DNA of 64,000 nucleotides from G963662675 sp963662675 (lineage in GTDB: Bacteria; Bacteroidota; Bacteroidia; Bacteroidales; Prolixibacteraceae), in NCBI GenBank assembly GCA_963662675.2, contig CAXXHP010000004.1, positions 62,001 to 126,000 on the forward strand. Reading direction: 5' to 3'. Shown here piece after piece: positions 17,301 to 27,245 of this stretch. A model generated the notes under the pieces. That model was not told the origin of the DNA and searched no databases. It saw only the letters and a list, made by a program, of their open reading frames with translations. The stretch's first letter is position 1. The number at the start of each line of letters is the position of its first letter. Made by a program: the position numbers and the translations under genes.

Positions 17301-18221
17301 CTACTTTACTTCAATGACTGCATATTTTGAAATTCTCCAGAATTCTTCTGGATTGTCAATTTGTAAGTAAGCAATTTGATTATCTTCTTCTACCAAAGTA
17401 TAAGAATCATATGGGTGTTCAGAAATTATTTTTGCCTTTTTTGAATGTAAAGGGATGGTTGTAATTTCACGAATGTCCAGCGTTGTAAAATACTCTTCGT
17501 CGAAGTTTTCCTGAATAGCTTTGCTAGCACCAATTCCTAATATACCTCCTTCTTTGGTCAGTACGCCTTTTTCTTTCAGTTCTTTATAAGAGCCATATGC
17601 AATGTGTCCGGTATTCAACGCGTTTGTTTTTCCGGTAATTACTTCATCTTTTTGAAGCATTGAGTCCAACCGATTTGACATCTCCACGTTCAGGTTTTCA
17701 ATTTTTGAGCTTAGTTCAGCAAGTTGAAAATCCTTTTCTTCAATAATCAATCTTAGCTCAGCTATCTCCGTATTTTGGTTTTCAATGTCTTTTGTTAACG
17801 CTGCAATACGTTTTTCAAATGATTTCACATTCAAACCTGATTTTTTCAGCTTTGCTTCTAATTGAGCAATCTTGTCGCTACTCTCTTCCAACATTGTATT
17901 CATTAGGTTGATATCTTCAATGAGGGACTCTTTTTGTGTTTTTCCATCTTCTTGTCCTTCAGGAAGAGATAGTTGGGTTCTTTTCTCTTTAATGAATTTT
18001 AGGTTGTTTTCAATTTCGTCGAAAGTGCTTACCAAATCATTCACTACAGAATCTTTTTCGGTAATCAGCTCATCTAAGCTTGTGTTCTCACTCATGAGAG
18101 AACTAATTTGTGCGTCCTTTTCTGTTATCACATACAAGGCTCCAATAGATCCTACAATCACTATAACTGCTGCGATAATGATCGTTCTTAATTGCTTTTT
18201 TTCCATGATTTTAATCTCCAT
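17301..18221 (-). CDS. Membrane-anchored coiled-coil protein, unknown function
   Basis: The 306-residue protein has one N-terminal membrane segment (about 13-33, TIIIAAVIVIVGSIGALYVI) followed by a long coiled coil (about 35-205) rich in Glu, Lys, Asn and Ser with heptad character (EKRIAALTKDIENQNTEIAE). The C-terminal ~100 residues look globular (YGSYKELKEKGVLTKEGGIL, LDIREITTIPLHSKKAKII, DSYTLVEEDNQIAYLQI). The arrangement suggests a periplasmic or surface-exposed rod with a small head. I do not recognise the family with confidence. It may start at M6 (MEKKQLR). A separate terminator follows it, and the response regulator upstream is 205 bases away. Confidence 0.6.
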   Translation of the reverse strand: MEIKIMEKKQLRTIIIAAVIVIVGSIGALYVITEKDAQISSLMSENTSLDELITEKDSVVNDLVSTFDEIENNLKFIKEKRTQLSLPEGQEDGKTQKESLIEDINLMNTMLEESSDKIAQLEAKLKKSGLNVKSFEKRIAALTKDIENQNTEIAELRLIIEEKDFQLAELSSKIENLNVEMSNRLDSMLQKDEVITGKTNALNTGHIAYGSYKELKEKGVLTKEGGILGIGASKAIQENFDEEYFTTLDIREITTIPLHSKKAKIISEHPYDSYTLVEEDNQIAYLQIDNPEEFWRISKYAVIEVK

Positions 18222-18426
18222 TTTTAAATTTCAGAATATAAGCTTGCTTATCGAAATTTATCCGAAGTGCTTGCTTCCAACCTGAAAATCCAATACTTAT
18301 GCCATAGTGGATGATGGGGGTTAAGTGTTTGGTTTACTGGTGTTTAATAAAGTTTGGGAATTAGGCTTTATTCTCATTTTGATCAAAATGAGAATAAAAT
18401 GAGACAAGGCTGTGTAAATCAATATG

Positions 18427-19785
18427 TTAAGAATTGTCCTTGTCTTCTTTAAGCATGCGGTAAATTGTCGCAACACCAATGTCAAGTTTCTCTGCGACTA
18501 GCTTGGTGTTGTTTTCGAATTTCTTCAAGAATTTTTTTACGATTCGGATGTCATATTCACGCAGGCTGAGTTCCTCGGTCAATAAATCAGTGACCATATC
18601 CATTCCACTTTGTAGTACAATGTTCTCAGCTGTAATCTCATTATGATCGGCTAAAGTAACGGCAAGTTCCATTATCGATTTTAATTCACGAATATTTCCA
18701 GGGAAAGAATATGAAAGAAGGCGGGTGGTGGCATCGCTGGAAAGTGATTTAGCTTTCATGTTGTTTTCTGAGCAAAATAGCGTAATGAAATATTTGGCTA
18801 AAATGATAACATCATTTCCTCGTTCACGCAATGGAGGTAGTTCTATTGGTAGTCCATACAGTCTGTAATATAGGTCCTGCCTAAAATTGCCCAATTTGAC
18901 TTCTTCTAATAAGTTCTTGTTTGTGGCAATAATAATTCGGCAGTTGGTCTTTATAGGAGCATTGCTGCCAATTCTTGTAATTTCTTTCTCTTGCAATGCA
19001 CGCAAAAGTTTGGCTTGTAGAGAAATGTCCATTTCAGCCATTTCATCCAGGAAAAGAGTTCCTCCATTGGCTTCTTCGAATTTTCCTATTCGACGGTTAG
19101 CTGCTCCGGTAAAAGCTCCTTTTTCATGTCCAAACAGTTCACTCTCTATCAGGTCCTTTGGGATAGCAGCAACATTTACTGCTATAAAAGGCATTTTTGT
19201 TTTGTTTGAATTATAGTGAATGGCCTTGGCAACCAGTTCTTTCCCCGTTCCCGTCTCTCCAGATATAGAAACGGTGATGTTTGTTCTGGTGGCTTTATCA
19301 ATAAGTTCGAATATGTTTTGTGCGGCAGGGCTGTTCCCAATGATGGTGTTTTGATAGCTGTACTTCTTTTTAACTTCTTGTCGAAGGTTAACAAGCTCTT
19401 TTTTTAATTTGCTACCCTGTCGAATATTGTGAACCGTATTGAGCAGGCGTTCTTTTATGTCGCGTGATTTTACGATGTAGTCGTATGCGCCATGTTTTAA
19501 AAGATCAACCACTACATCAATGTCGTCTTGCTCAGAGATAAGGATTACGCGGATGTCTTCGTTTAATTCTTTGATTTGTTTGAGGACATCAAGACCTTTC
19601 ATGTCTGGGAGCCTGTAATCAAGAGTCACCACGTCAGGAGCTTGATTAATATTTGCGAGGCAATCTTTTCCCGTTTTAAAAGACTGGATTTCGTAATCGG
19701 GGATAAGTGATAGATTATGCACGAGCAGACGATTATACCAATCATCATCTTCAACCACAAATATTTTAAAAGCTTTTTCAGACAT
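18427..19785 (-). CDS. Sigma-54-dependent response regulator (NtrC family)
   Basis: The 452-residue protein has three domains. The receiver has D56 as phosphoacceptor (VTLDYRLPDMKGL) and K106. The AAA+ domain has Walker A SGETGTGKELVA, the sigma-54 contact loop ESELFGHEKGAFTGA and Walker B GGTLFLDEMAEMD. The C-terminal Fis-type helix-turn-helix is KLVAEKLDIGVATIYRML. It activates RpoN promoters on phosphorylation. The hybrid kinase gene lies 130 bases upstream on the same strand and is the likely partner. No -24/-12 promoter target was confirmed in the window. Confidence 0.92.
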   Translation of the reverse strand: MSEKAFKIFVVEDDDWYNRLLVHNLSLIPDYEIQSFKTGKDCLANINQAPDVVTLDYRLPDMKGLDVLKQIKELNEDIRVILISEQDDIDVVVDLLKHGAYDYIVKSRDIKERLLNTVHNIRQGSKLKKELVNLRQEVKKKYSYQNTIIGNSPAAQNIFELIDKATRTNITVSISGETGTGKELVAKAIHYNSNKTKMPFIAVNVAAIPKDLIESELFGHEKGAFTGAANRRIGKFEEANGGTLFLDEMAEMDISLQAKLLRALQEKEITRIGSNAPIKTNCRIIIATNKNLLEEVKLGNFRQDLYYRLYGLPIELPPLRERGNDVIILAKYFITLFCSENNMKAKSLSSDATTRLLSYSFPGNIRELKSIMELAVTLADHNEITAENIVLQSGMDMVTDLLTEELSLREYDIRIVKKFLKKFENNTKLVAEKLDIGVATIYRMLKEDKDNS

Positions 19786-19915
19786 CTTGTTTCGGATTTA
19801 ATCTAAAGGATTGCTCCAATTCACGCAAGTTAGCAAGATTTTTTGGGGAACAGTACATCCGATTCTCATTTTGAGAAAAGTGTTTTTTTGCAATAACGAT
19901 TTGAATTATTTGAAA

Positions 19916-22318
19916 TTATCTTTCGTTAAGTTTTTGTTTGATGAACTGGTTGATTTGATGAATTTTCTGCTCAATGGAATTAACCAGACCTTTTAATTCA
20001 TCTGGATCTGGATTGCTTGTCATCTTGTTTTCCAGCAATTTTAATTGTTGGTATAAAGGTGTTGCCATCATGTGTTTGGCGGGTGCGGCCAATTTGTGTG
20101 CAGCTTCATAAATGGCTTCCCAGTCATTATCTTGAAGGCCTTTTTGGATGGTGATCAGTCCTTTTTCGCTTGAATTGACAAATAATTCGAGCATCTCATT
20201 AAAGAAGGAGTTGTCGCCACCTGCCATTCTTTGTAGTTCATTTAAGTTGATGAGAGGGTCCGTTGTTGTCTCATGTTCGTTTTTACTATTAGACGAAATT
20301 TGTTCCATTATTGCCTGAAATATCTCAGATTCGGTAAATGGTTTTTGTAAAAAACCAAGCATGCCGGCTTGTTGGCATTTTTGTTTGTCTTCAGCTTTAT
20401 TCGTGGCTGTTAAGGCAATTATTTTTGCATCGGGTTGTGAATTAATAATTTCTTTGGCTGCATCAAGCCCGTTAAGTACAGGCATGCGCATGTCCATTAA
20501 TATTAAGTCGAATTGATTATGAAAGGCAAGTTCGACAGCTTGTTGTCCGTTGCTCGCTTCCGTATAAGATACTCCCCATTTCTTTAGGATATTAACGAGA
20601 AGGTATCGGTTAAATTCTTCGTCATCAACAAGTAGAAAATGAAGGTCTCTAAAATAGGATGGGACTTCGATTGATGAGAAAACTTTGTCTTTAATATTCT
20701 CAGCATTTCCTTTTTTGTAAGGAATTTGAATGGAGAAGGTGCTCCCTTTCCCGGGAATACTGTCCACTTTAATGCTTCCACCCTGAAGGTCGACCAGTTT
20801 TTTAACGATGGCCAGCCCAAGTCCGGCTCCACGATGTTTCTGGTTCTGATCGGTATCTAATTGGACGAACTCATCAAAAATGTTATTGAGGTTTTTAGTG
20901 GGAATGCCTGCTCCGGTATCCGAGACTTCAAAATTGAGTATGCAGTTGTGTTGAGTGTTTTCCTTTTTTTCAATATTGATAATTACATAGCCTTGACTTG
21001 TGAACTTTATGGCATTGGTTACTAGATTGATGAGGATCTGTTTTAATCGGATCGGATCACCCTCTAATACTAAATCGTTATCGGTCTGATTATTTATTAC
21101 CAATTGAATTGCTTTGGCCTCTGCTGTTTGTTTGTGAAGGGTGTAAACTTCATTTAAAACTTCATTTAAGAAGAAATCAAAATGTTCAATTTTCATCTGC
21201 TGTGACTCAATCTTTGAAAAGTCAAGCGTGTCATTCACTAGTGTAATTAAATGTTCTGCTGATTTGTGCACCACATTAAGGTTGGCTTTTATCTCTTCTG
21301 AGCTTTCTTTCTGCATCATTTGCTCGGTCAGTCCGAAAATGGCATTTACTGGCGTTCTCATCTCATGACTTACCGTGGCAACAAATCGCTCCTTGGCTTT
21401 TGCAAGGCTTTCAGCTTCGTATTTTGCTTTTGTTAGAATGTTTTGATATGCTCTGTTTCGTTGCAAGTTGCGGAAAAATATAATCAATATAATAATTAGC
21501 AAAATAACTGAAGCAATGGTGAATATGGCTAAACGCCTGTATGTTTGGGCTGCCAGAAAATCGGCTTCTTCCGTTTTTGTTTCGAGTCGCCTCTGTTCGT
21601 TGTTTTCCAGAACGGCAATTTGCTGGCTAATGAGGGCTGTGACTTGAATGTCGCGCTCGAGTAAAACTCTTTCAGTTGCTTGAAACTTACTGCTGCGATC
21701 AGACATTTGTTGCTCAATTTCAGCAATTTCCTGCTTTATAATTTCTTTCTCAGGTGTTTTGTCAATAATAATAGGTTCTCGTATAGTCGTGTCCTTTTTT
21801 CCAAACAAGCGTCCAAAAAAGCCGGGTCTTTCTTCTGGTTGAAAAGTGATAGTGTCTGGTTGAATAATAACAGTATCAATTTTGGAATAAAGATCTGTGA
21901 AACGGTCAACTGTCTGATCCTTGCTTTTATAAAGAGTTTGTATTTCATCCAAAATCATGAGTTTTCGGTTGCTCAGCAATTGAATGGAATCAATCAACAC
22001 TATTTCCTCTGACCCTGGAATGGAGTAATCTTTTAGGTTTATGAGATTTTCCTGAATGCTGGAATTTAGCTGTGCGTATGAAAAGATAAGTTCTTCGTCG
22101 TTGGTCAAGCTAAACAAACGGATGGTGTTTTCAGCTTCGGTAAGTTCCGATGCAATATCTTTTATCAGCAGCAATTTGAAATCGGGACGGGCCTCCTGAT
22201 GTATTGAATTGACAATTTGGGAAAGGCTTTGATACACCAGATAACCGGAGCCAACCACCGCCGCTGCAATGATGATGGTCAATAACGTGACTTGTATTTC
22301 AATTTTAAAAAACTTCAT
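19916..22318 (-). CDS. Hybrid sensor histidine kinase with receiver and HPt domains
   Basis: The 800-residue protein has TM1 (about 9-30), a periplasmic helical sensor region with a coiled coil, TM2 (about 262-285), HisKA with the phosphorylated His in VSHEMRTPVNAIFG near 320, HATPase_c (NLVTNAIKF, DTGAGIP, GAGLGLAI), a receiver with DLILMDMRMP near 610, and an HPt domain (AAHKLAAPAKHM) near 747. It is therefore a full His-Asp-His relay kinase whose output can go to the adjacent sigma-54 regulator. The periplasmic part resembles four-helix-bundle ligand sensors; the ligand is unknown. Confidence 0.92.
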   Translation of the reverse strand: MKFFKIEIQVTLLTIIIAAAVVGSGYLVYQSLSQIVNSIHQEARPDFKLLLIKDIASELTEAENTIRLFSLTNDEELIFSYAQLNSSIQENLINLKDYSIPGSEEIVLIDSIQLLSNRKLMILDEIQTLYKSKDQTVDRFTDLYSKIDTVIIQPDTITFQPEERPGFFGRLFGKKDTTIREPIIIDKTPEKEIIKQEIAEIEQQMSDRSSKFQATERVLLERDIQVTALISQQIAVLENNEQRRLETKTEEADFLAAQTYRRLAIFTIASVILLIIILIIFFRNLQRNRAYQNILTKAKYEAESLAKAKERFVATVSHEMRTPVNAIFGLTEQMMQKESSEEIKANLNVVHKSAEHLITLVNDTLDFSKIESQQMKIEHFDFFLNEVLNEVYTLHKQTAEAKAIQLVINNQTDNDLVLEGDPIRLKQILINLVTNAIKFTSQGYVIINIEKKENTQHNCILNFEVSDTGAGIPTKNLNNIFDEFVQLDTDQNQKHRGAGLGLAIVKKLVDLQGGSIKVDSIPGKGSTFSIQIPYKKGNAENIKDKVFSSIEVPSYFRDLHFLLVDDEEFNRYLLVNILKKWGVSYTEASNGQQAVELAFHNQFDLILMDMRMPVLNGLDAAKEIINSQPDAKIIALTATNKAEDKQKCQQAGMLGFLQKPFTESEIFQAIMEQISSNSKNEHETTTDPLINLNELQRMAGGDNSFFNEMLELFVNSSEKGLITIQKGLQDNDWEAIYEAAHKLAAPAKHMMATPLYQQLKLLENKMTSNPDPDELKGLVNSIEQKIHQINQFIKQKLNER

Positions 22319-22478
22319 GATTGCATTTTCGATAGTAACATTTCGATATGTTCATTTTTATCGCAATTGTAGTGCCATCGTTTGTGTTGTGTTCCAGTTT
22401 GTTGAGTTTCAGTTTTCAAGATTATTATGCACTTTCTTTTATTTCTCAATTTGATAATTGTTGTTATTCCTATTCGTT

Positions 22479-22988
22479 TTATTCCTGATTTAATAGGTTT
22501 TGATAGATTTCGAAGTTTTCTTCGTCGAACACACAAAAGATAATAGTTTCAACGGTATTATCCGTCATTAAAAAATCGGAGACTGTTCTTATTGCTATTT
22601 GAGCGGCCAATTCTTTTGGAAAATTATATACGCCGGTGCTAATGTTTGGGAAAGCAATCGTTTTCAATCCGTATTCCTTTGCCAATAATGAACTGTTTCT
22701 GTAAGTATTTGCCAGATGTTCTTCTTCTCCAATCTTTCCGCCGTACCATATCGGGCCAACGGTATGTATTATATATCGACATGGTAGCCTATATGCCTGT
22801 GTTATTTTAGCCTCACCTGTATTGCAGCCGTTTAGTTTTTTACATTCTTCTAACAGTTTAGGGCCTGCAACACGGTGAATCGCACCATCAACGCCACCGC
22901 CTCCAAGCAGAGATTTATTGGCCGCATTAACGATAGCATCCACATGCATTTCAGTAATGTTCCCTTGATATAATTCTATTCGCTCCAT
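22479..22988 (-). CDS. Macro-domain protein (O-acetyl-ADP-ribose deacetylase-like)
   Basis: The 169 residues form a single macro domain: VDAIVNAANKSLLGGGGVDG and AIHRVAGPKL (ADP-ribose binding, catalytic-loop Asn/Asp/Gly), CRYIIHTVGPIW, and FPNISTGVYNFP. This is the YmdB/MacroD type that hydrolyses O-acetyl-ADP-ribose and removes ADP-ribose from acidic residues. The length is typical. It stands alone between the histidine kinase and the EamA transporter. Confidence 0.92.
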   Translation of the reverse strand: MERIELYQGNITEMHVDAIVNAANKSLLGGGGVDGAIHRVAGPKLLEECKKLNGCNTGEAKITQAYRLPCRYIIHTVGPIWYGGKIGEEEHLANTYRNSSLLAKEYGLKTIAFPNISTGVYNFPKELAAQIAIRTVSDFLMTDNTVETIIFCVFDEENFEIYQNLLNQE

Positions 22989-23053
22989 ATTTTTTCAGTA
23001 AAGTTAACCTCATAATGGGAAAAATGAAGTTGTCGGAGAAAATATAGAAGAAA

Positions 23054-23953
23054 CTAGCTTCCCAAGCTAATGATTAATATTCCTGCTAAAATGCCAAGCA
23101 AATAAATGCCTTTTCTACGGATGTTATTCTCTTTAAATAGCAATGCTCCTGTAATAAATGCGACCAGCACGCCACCCCGCCGAAGGGCAGAAATAATTGA
23201 AATCATGGAGTCTTCATAGCTAAGCGCATAGAAATAGGCAAAGTCGGCAATTAGCAGAAACAAGCCAATGGCCGGGATACTCCATCTCCATTCAAAAACA
23301 GGGCGTTCCTTTTTTTGTTTTGCCCAGCGGAAGAGGGCAATAGCTGGCAGCATAACAATTACCTGATAGAAAGTAAACCACGCTTGAACGGCCAACCTGT
23401 CTATTCTTCGAATGATAAATTTGTCGTACAAACCACTGGCTGCTCCTAGCAGAGTTGCTGCAATGATGCAAAAAATCCACACGTTTTTACGAAAGTTAAT
23501 TCCTTCGAGTTTTCCGGCAGTTGAAAGCAGGTAGAAGAAAATTAGAGTAATGAGAACTCCAATCCACTGCGTGGGACTTAATTGTTCCTGAAAGATCAGA
23601 ATTGCACCAATCAAGGTCCACACCGGACCGGTTGCTCTAACAGGAGCCACAATGGTGATGGGCAAATGCTTAAGGGCATGAAAGGCAAAAATCCAACTGG
23701 AGACCACAATCATTGCTTTAAGGAAGATGAGTCCGTGTTCTTTCAGGTTTATTCTGGGCACATACAGGTTAATAGATTGAAAAAAGTCTGGAAATAATTC
23801 TGATCCTATAACTGCAGGCATCACCAAAAATGACCCAGTAATGGTTGAAATAAGAAGCACTGGAAGAACAGCATTCCCGTTAACAGACAGCTTTTTGAAA
23901 ACATCATAAAAGCCAAGAAGCATAGCAGATGTAAGAGCCAGTAGTACCCACAT
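23054..23953 (-). CDS. EamA/DMT-family transporter
   Basis: The 299-residue protein has about ten hydrophobic segments arranged as two EamA repeats. Repeat 1 includes FHALKHLPITIVAPVRATGPVW (shown split here; the PVRAxGP motif is conserved) and a terminal LIGAILIFQEQLSPTQWIG. Repeat 2 ends GVLVAFITGALLFKENNIRRK. DMT exporters move metabolites such as amino acids or nucleotides, and the substrate cannot be read from sequence. It lies 65 bases from the macro-domain gene on the same strand and may share a promoter. Confidence 0.85.
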   Translation of the reverse strand: MWVLLALTSAMLLGFYDVFKKLSVNGNAVLPVLLISTITGSFLVMPAVIGSELFPDFFQSINLYVPRINLKEHGLIFLKAMIVVSSWIFAFHALKHLPITIVAPVRATGPVWTLIGAILIFQEQLSPTQWIGVLITLIFFYLLSTAGKLEGINFRKNVWIFCIIAATLLGAASGLYDKFIIRRIDRLAVQAWFTFYQVIVMLPAIALFRWAKQKKERPVFEWRWSIPAIGLFLLIADFAYFYALSYEDSMISIISALRRGGVLVAFITGALLFKENNIRRKGIYLLGILAGILIISLGS

Positions 23954-24360
23954 GGTAATTTATTTTGAAGGCAAAGCTACCATGCTTTCGGGGTTTTACA
24001 CCCAAAGTACATTTCCCATACCTTAAGCTTAATCATTCTTTAATTCCGGAATCAAATGAAAAATCGAGTGGATTAGATTCGTGAGACTCATTTATTCTAT
24101 TCTGGTAAATAGCTTTAGTAAGCTTGTTGGGCTATAAATAAGTAATGCGTATTTTCTGATTTTGCTGTTCTTTCGAACGGGATTTCATTTTTTTTGCTTG
24201 ACTCAAAAAACGGGAACAAAACAATCAAGGTTGACATGCCTTTTGAAAGAAAACCTCCGTAAGTTATGTTTTTCACCTGACGGTGAATTAGGTTCTTTTC
24301 ATTAATGTGTTACAGTTAACTTGCTTTGTACGGTGGAAGGAGTGATCCCTTTCGAAAATA
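23954..24360. other. Intergenic region with dispersed repeat
   Basis: A gene-free stretch lies upstream of the EamA gene. It contains one copy of a roughly 100-base dispersed repeat (24165-24260) and no ORF with coding character. Confidence 0.4.
24165..24260 (+). repeat. Dispersed ~100-base intergenic repeat, copy 1
   Basis: This copy contains CTGTTC, then GAACGGGATTTCATTTTTT, GCTTGACTCAAAAAACGG and CTTTTGAAAGAAAA. The same order of blocks occurs in reverse complement at 29781-29879 with scattered substitutions and small indels. A CTTGAC/GTCAAG-type inverted repeat flanks an A-rich core (clearer in copy 2). There is no coding capacity; it is likely a degenerate mobile or REP-like unit. Confidence 0.65.
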
Positions 24361-24392
24361 AAAAACGGCATCCAAATTCTTGAATGCCGTTC
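24361..24392 (-). terminator. Intrinsic terminator downstream of fabD
   Basis: On the minus strand, AACGGCATTCAAG pairs imperfectly with TTTGGATGCCGTT and is followed by a T tract (TTTTTATTTTC). It lies 25 bases past the fabD stop. Confidence 0.8.
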
Positions 24393-24416
24393 TATAATCG
24401 GATCTTATCTTTTTTA

Positions 24417-25304
24417 TTAGGCTGTATAGCTGTCAATACCGGCTGTTTCGGCACTTCTGTCTACCTTTTTAATCAATCCCTGCAATACTTTGCCTGGGCC
24501 AATTTCTGTAAATAATTTACCACCGTCTTTCAGCATGTTTTCCACAGTCTGTGTCCATCTTACCGGAGCTGTTAACTGAGCAATCAGATTTTCTTTAATA
24601 ACGGCTGGGTCGCTAGTCGGTGAGGCGTTTACATTTTGATACACCGGGCAAATTGGAGAACTAAAGGTTGTTGCTTCAATTGCTGCTGCCAGTTTTTCGC
24701 GAGCAGGCTCCATCAGTGGTGAGTGGAAGGCTCCACCAACAACTAATTTAAGTGCACGCTTGGCGCCTTTTTCTTTTAGTAGCTCACAGGCTTTGTCAAT
24801 TCCGGCTTCGCTTCCCGAAATAACCAATTGTCCTGGGCAGTTGTAGTTTGCCGGAACAACGATGTCATCAATTGAGGCGCAAACTTCCTCAACTACGGCA
24901 TCTTCCAAACCAACAATGGCGGCCATTGTTGATGGTTCCATCTCGCAAGCTGTTTGCATGGCCATGGCACGTTGTGAAACAAGCTTTAAACCATCTTCGA
25001 AAGTTAATGTGCCGTTAGCAACTAATGCTGAGAACTCACCTAATGAGTGTCCTGCAACCATTTCTGGCTGAAAGTTGTCAAGAGTTTTAGCCAAAAGTAC
25101 CGAGTGTAAAAAGATTGCAGGCTGGGTTACTTTCGTTTGTTTTAGGTCGTCAACGGTACCTTCAAACATGATGTCTGTAATGTTGAAGCCTAAAATGTCA
25201 TTTGCTTTATCAAATAATTCTTTTGCCAGAGGCGAGTTTTCGTAAAGGTCTTTGCCCATTCCTGGGAACTGCGCCCCTTGTCCGGGAAATACATATGCTT
25301 TCAT
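24417..25304 (-). CDS. fabD: Malonyl-CoA:ACP transacylase FabD
   Basis: It loads malonate onto acyl carrier protein for fatty-acid synthesis. MKAYVFPGQGAQFPGMG is the standard N-terminus, so the start is set at 25304 rather than at an in-frame ATG 30 bases upstream (25334). The catalytic Ser is in VAGHSLGEFSAL near residue 90, with the acidic/Arg region QRAMAMQ and the catalytic His in GGAFHSPLM. About 295 residues is normal. It is monocistronic with its own terminator. Confidence 0.95.
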   Translation of the reverse strand: MKAYVFPGQGAQFPGMGKDLYENSPLAKELFDKANDILGFNITDIMFEGTVDDLKQTKVTQPAIFLHSVLLAKTLDNFQPEMVAGHSLGEFSALVANGTLTFEDGLKLVSQRAMAMQTACEMEPSTMAAIVGLEDAVVEEVCASIDDIVVPANYNCPGQLVISGSEAGIDKACELLKEKGAKRALKLVVGGAFHSPLMEPAREKLAAAIEATTFSSPICPVYQNVNASPTSDPAVIKENLIAQLTAPVRWTQTVENMLKDGGKLFTEIGPGKVLQGLIKKVDRSAETAGIDSYTA

Positions 25305-25393
25305 ATTCAAACTTTTAAGTTTTTCAGCCGACAAATATAATATGTTTTTTCTTGTGCCGAAGAAAATTCAGGATACAAAGCCCTATGGCCCTT

Positions 25394-27103
25394 TTATCGG
25401 AAGAAATTGGCTTCGTAAGTGCGTTTATTATTTTTTGCATCAGTGACCACCAAAATTAACTGGTGTCTCTTATTCAGTTCCAGATGCTCCTTGTCAAAAT
25501 AATACTCTAATAAATTGTTTTTAGCATCGTATTCAAACAAAACCCAATGCCCGTCAATTTTGCCTTGGTAACTTGCGATGCCCGAAAAGTCATCACGAAT
25601 TTTAAAGCTTACTTTGCCGTTGTTCGTAAGTGTTATTTTGTTCTTTATATTGATGGGGGTGATGCTTGGGGCGATGGTATCTATGGCAATTGCAAAGTTC
25701 CCAAGTTGGCGAATTTGGGCGTCTATCCATCCATTTTCATAATTACCACCTAAGGCTGATGTCTTGCCTGTTTTTTCATCAACGAGGGCTATCAGAGCTT
25801 TTTCTCGCAACTGAATGGGGAGTTTGCTGGCTTCAAGTTTTAGGTCGAAATACTGGTGTGCCGGCACTTCTCTATTATGCAATTTGTATATAGAAGAATA
25901 TAATCCTGGAGTTGCTTGTTTTTCTTCATATTCCAGATTGAAATCAGAATAAAAAGTACCCGTTTTAAAACTGGCTTTCATCCCTTTCTTTTCAATATTA
26001 TTTGTGCTGTTATACCTGATTGGAATTCCAGTTTTTTTTGATTTGCTTACATTCATTTGTTTGGAGGAAACCTTAAATTCCAATTTGCTGCTGTTCCCTT
26101 TTACATCTTTAATCAGATAGTTGATCGTGTGGGTTTTTCCATCATCCAGTCTAACTTTTCCCTGATTGCTCAAAGTTGTGTAGTTGCTCAGATGGTTGCC
26201 CGGTTCTACCCAGCTTTTGTGTAGGCGTCTGCCATATTTCGCAAGGTGACCATAGTCTATGTGACTATTTAAATAACGCGTTTCGTCAAAGTCCAACTCA
26301 TCCATTTTAAAGGAATAAACAATTTCCCCATCCACAGAAAGGTTTATTTCGTACACTCCACATTTACTCCAGCTACCATCTAGGTAGTCTAATGTCTGAA
26401 GCCCAAAGCCTAAGTCGCCATACACGTTCAGTGCTGGGTTTCCCTTTAGATGATATGCTCCATCGTAATAAACGGTTTCAATGCGCTGTGAGTAGTCTTT
26501 ACCGGATATATGAGCATCGTCCGATAAGGGGTATAGCATGACAGACATCATTTGTGGAGCAATGGCATCTTGAATCTTAAAATTGTACAGCAATGGATTA
26601 ATGGGGTGCTGATTGTTTTTGGTGCGGACTTCAAAATGGAGGTGAGGACCACCGGAACTGCCACTATTCCCACTATATGCAACCAGTTCTCCTTTTTTTA
26701 CATGAAACATTCCTTGTGGTACCGAAATGTCTATTGAAAATGACTCCTTCATGTATTGAATTGATTTTGCATATCTGGCCATGTCATCACGCAGATTTTC
26801 CAAATGCCCATAAACCGTTGTTGTTCCGTTGGGATGATCGATATATAGTGCCAATCCAAATCCGGTGGGAGATATGTTGATCCTCGAAACGTCACCTTCT
26901 GCTGCTGCATACACAGGTAGTCCTGTTTTTCCTTCCGTTTTAATATCGATACCCGAATGGAAGTGGTTAGACCGCAATTCCCCAAAATTCCCACTAAGTA
27001 AAATGGGGATTTTTACCGGAGATGAATAGTAATCTGGATTTGAAACGAGTGGCAAATCCGGGGTCGAAAATATTATGAGGAATGTGAGTAACCAAAATTT
27101 CAT
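25394..27103 (-). CDS. M23-family metallopeptidase (LytM-like), exported
   Basis: A signal peptide (KFWLLTFLIIFST) is followed directly by the LytM domain. Zinc ligands are visible in NHFHSGIDIKTEG (H-x3-D) and GGPHLHFEVRTK (HxH), with YGHLENL between. The remaining ~370 residues are beta-rich (FSGIASYQGKIDGHWVLFEY), a layout common in Bacteroidota M23 proteins of about 560 residues. It is a likely peptidoglycan endopeptidase or cell-envelope regulator in the periplasm. It is divergent from the zapB-like gene. Confidence 0.88.
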   Translation of the reverse strand: MKFWLLTFLIIFSTPDLPLVSNPDYYSSPVKIPILLSGNFGELRSNHFHSGIDIKTEGKTGLPVYAAAEGDVSRINISPTGFGLALYIDHPNGTTTVYGHLENLRDDMARYAKSIQYMKESFSIDISVPQGMFHVKKGELVAYSGNSGSSGGPHLHFEVRTKNNQHPINPLLYNFKIQDAIAPQMMSVMLYPLSDDAHISGKDYSQRIETVYYDGAYHLKGNPALNVYGDLGFGLQTLDYLDGSWSKCGVYEINLSVDGEIVYSFKMDELDFDETRYLNSHIDYGHLAKYGRRLHKSWVEPGNHLSNYTTLSNQGKVRLDDGKTHTINYLIKDVKGNSSKLEFKVSSKQMNVSKSKKTGIPIRYNSTNNIEKKGMKASFKTGTFYSDFNLEYEEKQATPGLYSSIYKLHNREVPAHQYFDLKLEASKLPIQLREKALIALVDEKTGKTSALGGNYENGWIDAQIRQLGNFAIAIDTIAPSITPINIKNKITLTNNGKVSFKIRDDFSGIASYQGKIDGHWVLFEYDAKNNLLEYYFDKEHLELNKRHQLILVVTDAKNNKRTYEANFFR

Positions 27104-27218
27104 AGTGTATCAGTGCATTGCGATTGATTGTCAAAACTAATTTCAGACTAGATTTGTTCAATGGGGTGTACGATTCAACAAATAAAGCTATCTTAGTGAA
27201 ATCTTTGGGCAAAAATAT

Positions 27219-27226
27219 TAATTTTG
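27219..27226 (+). promoter_or_regulatory. Bacteroidota -7 box upstream of zapB-like/zapA/rny
   Basis: An exact TAATTTTG lies 20 bases before the ATG at 27246. A TTTG lies 11 bases upstream, too close to be a normal -33 element, so the promoter call is only partial. Confidence 0.35.
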
Positions 27227-27245
27227 TCCAAGAAAACGTACTGTA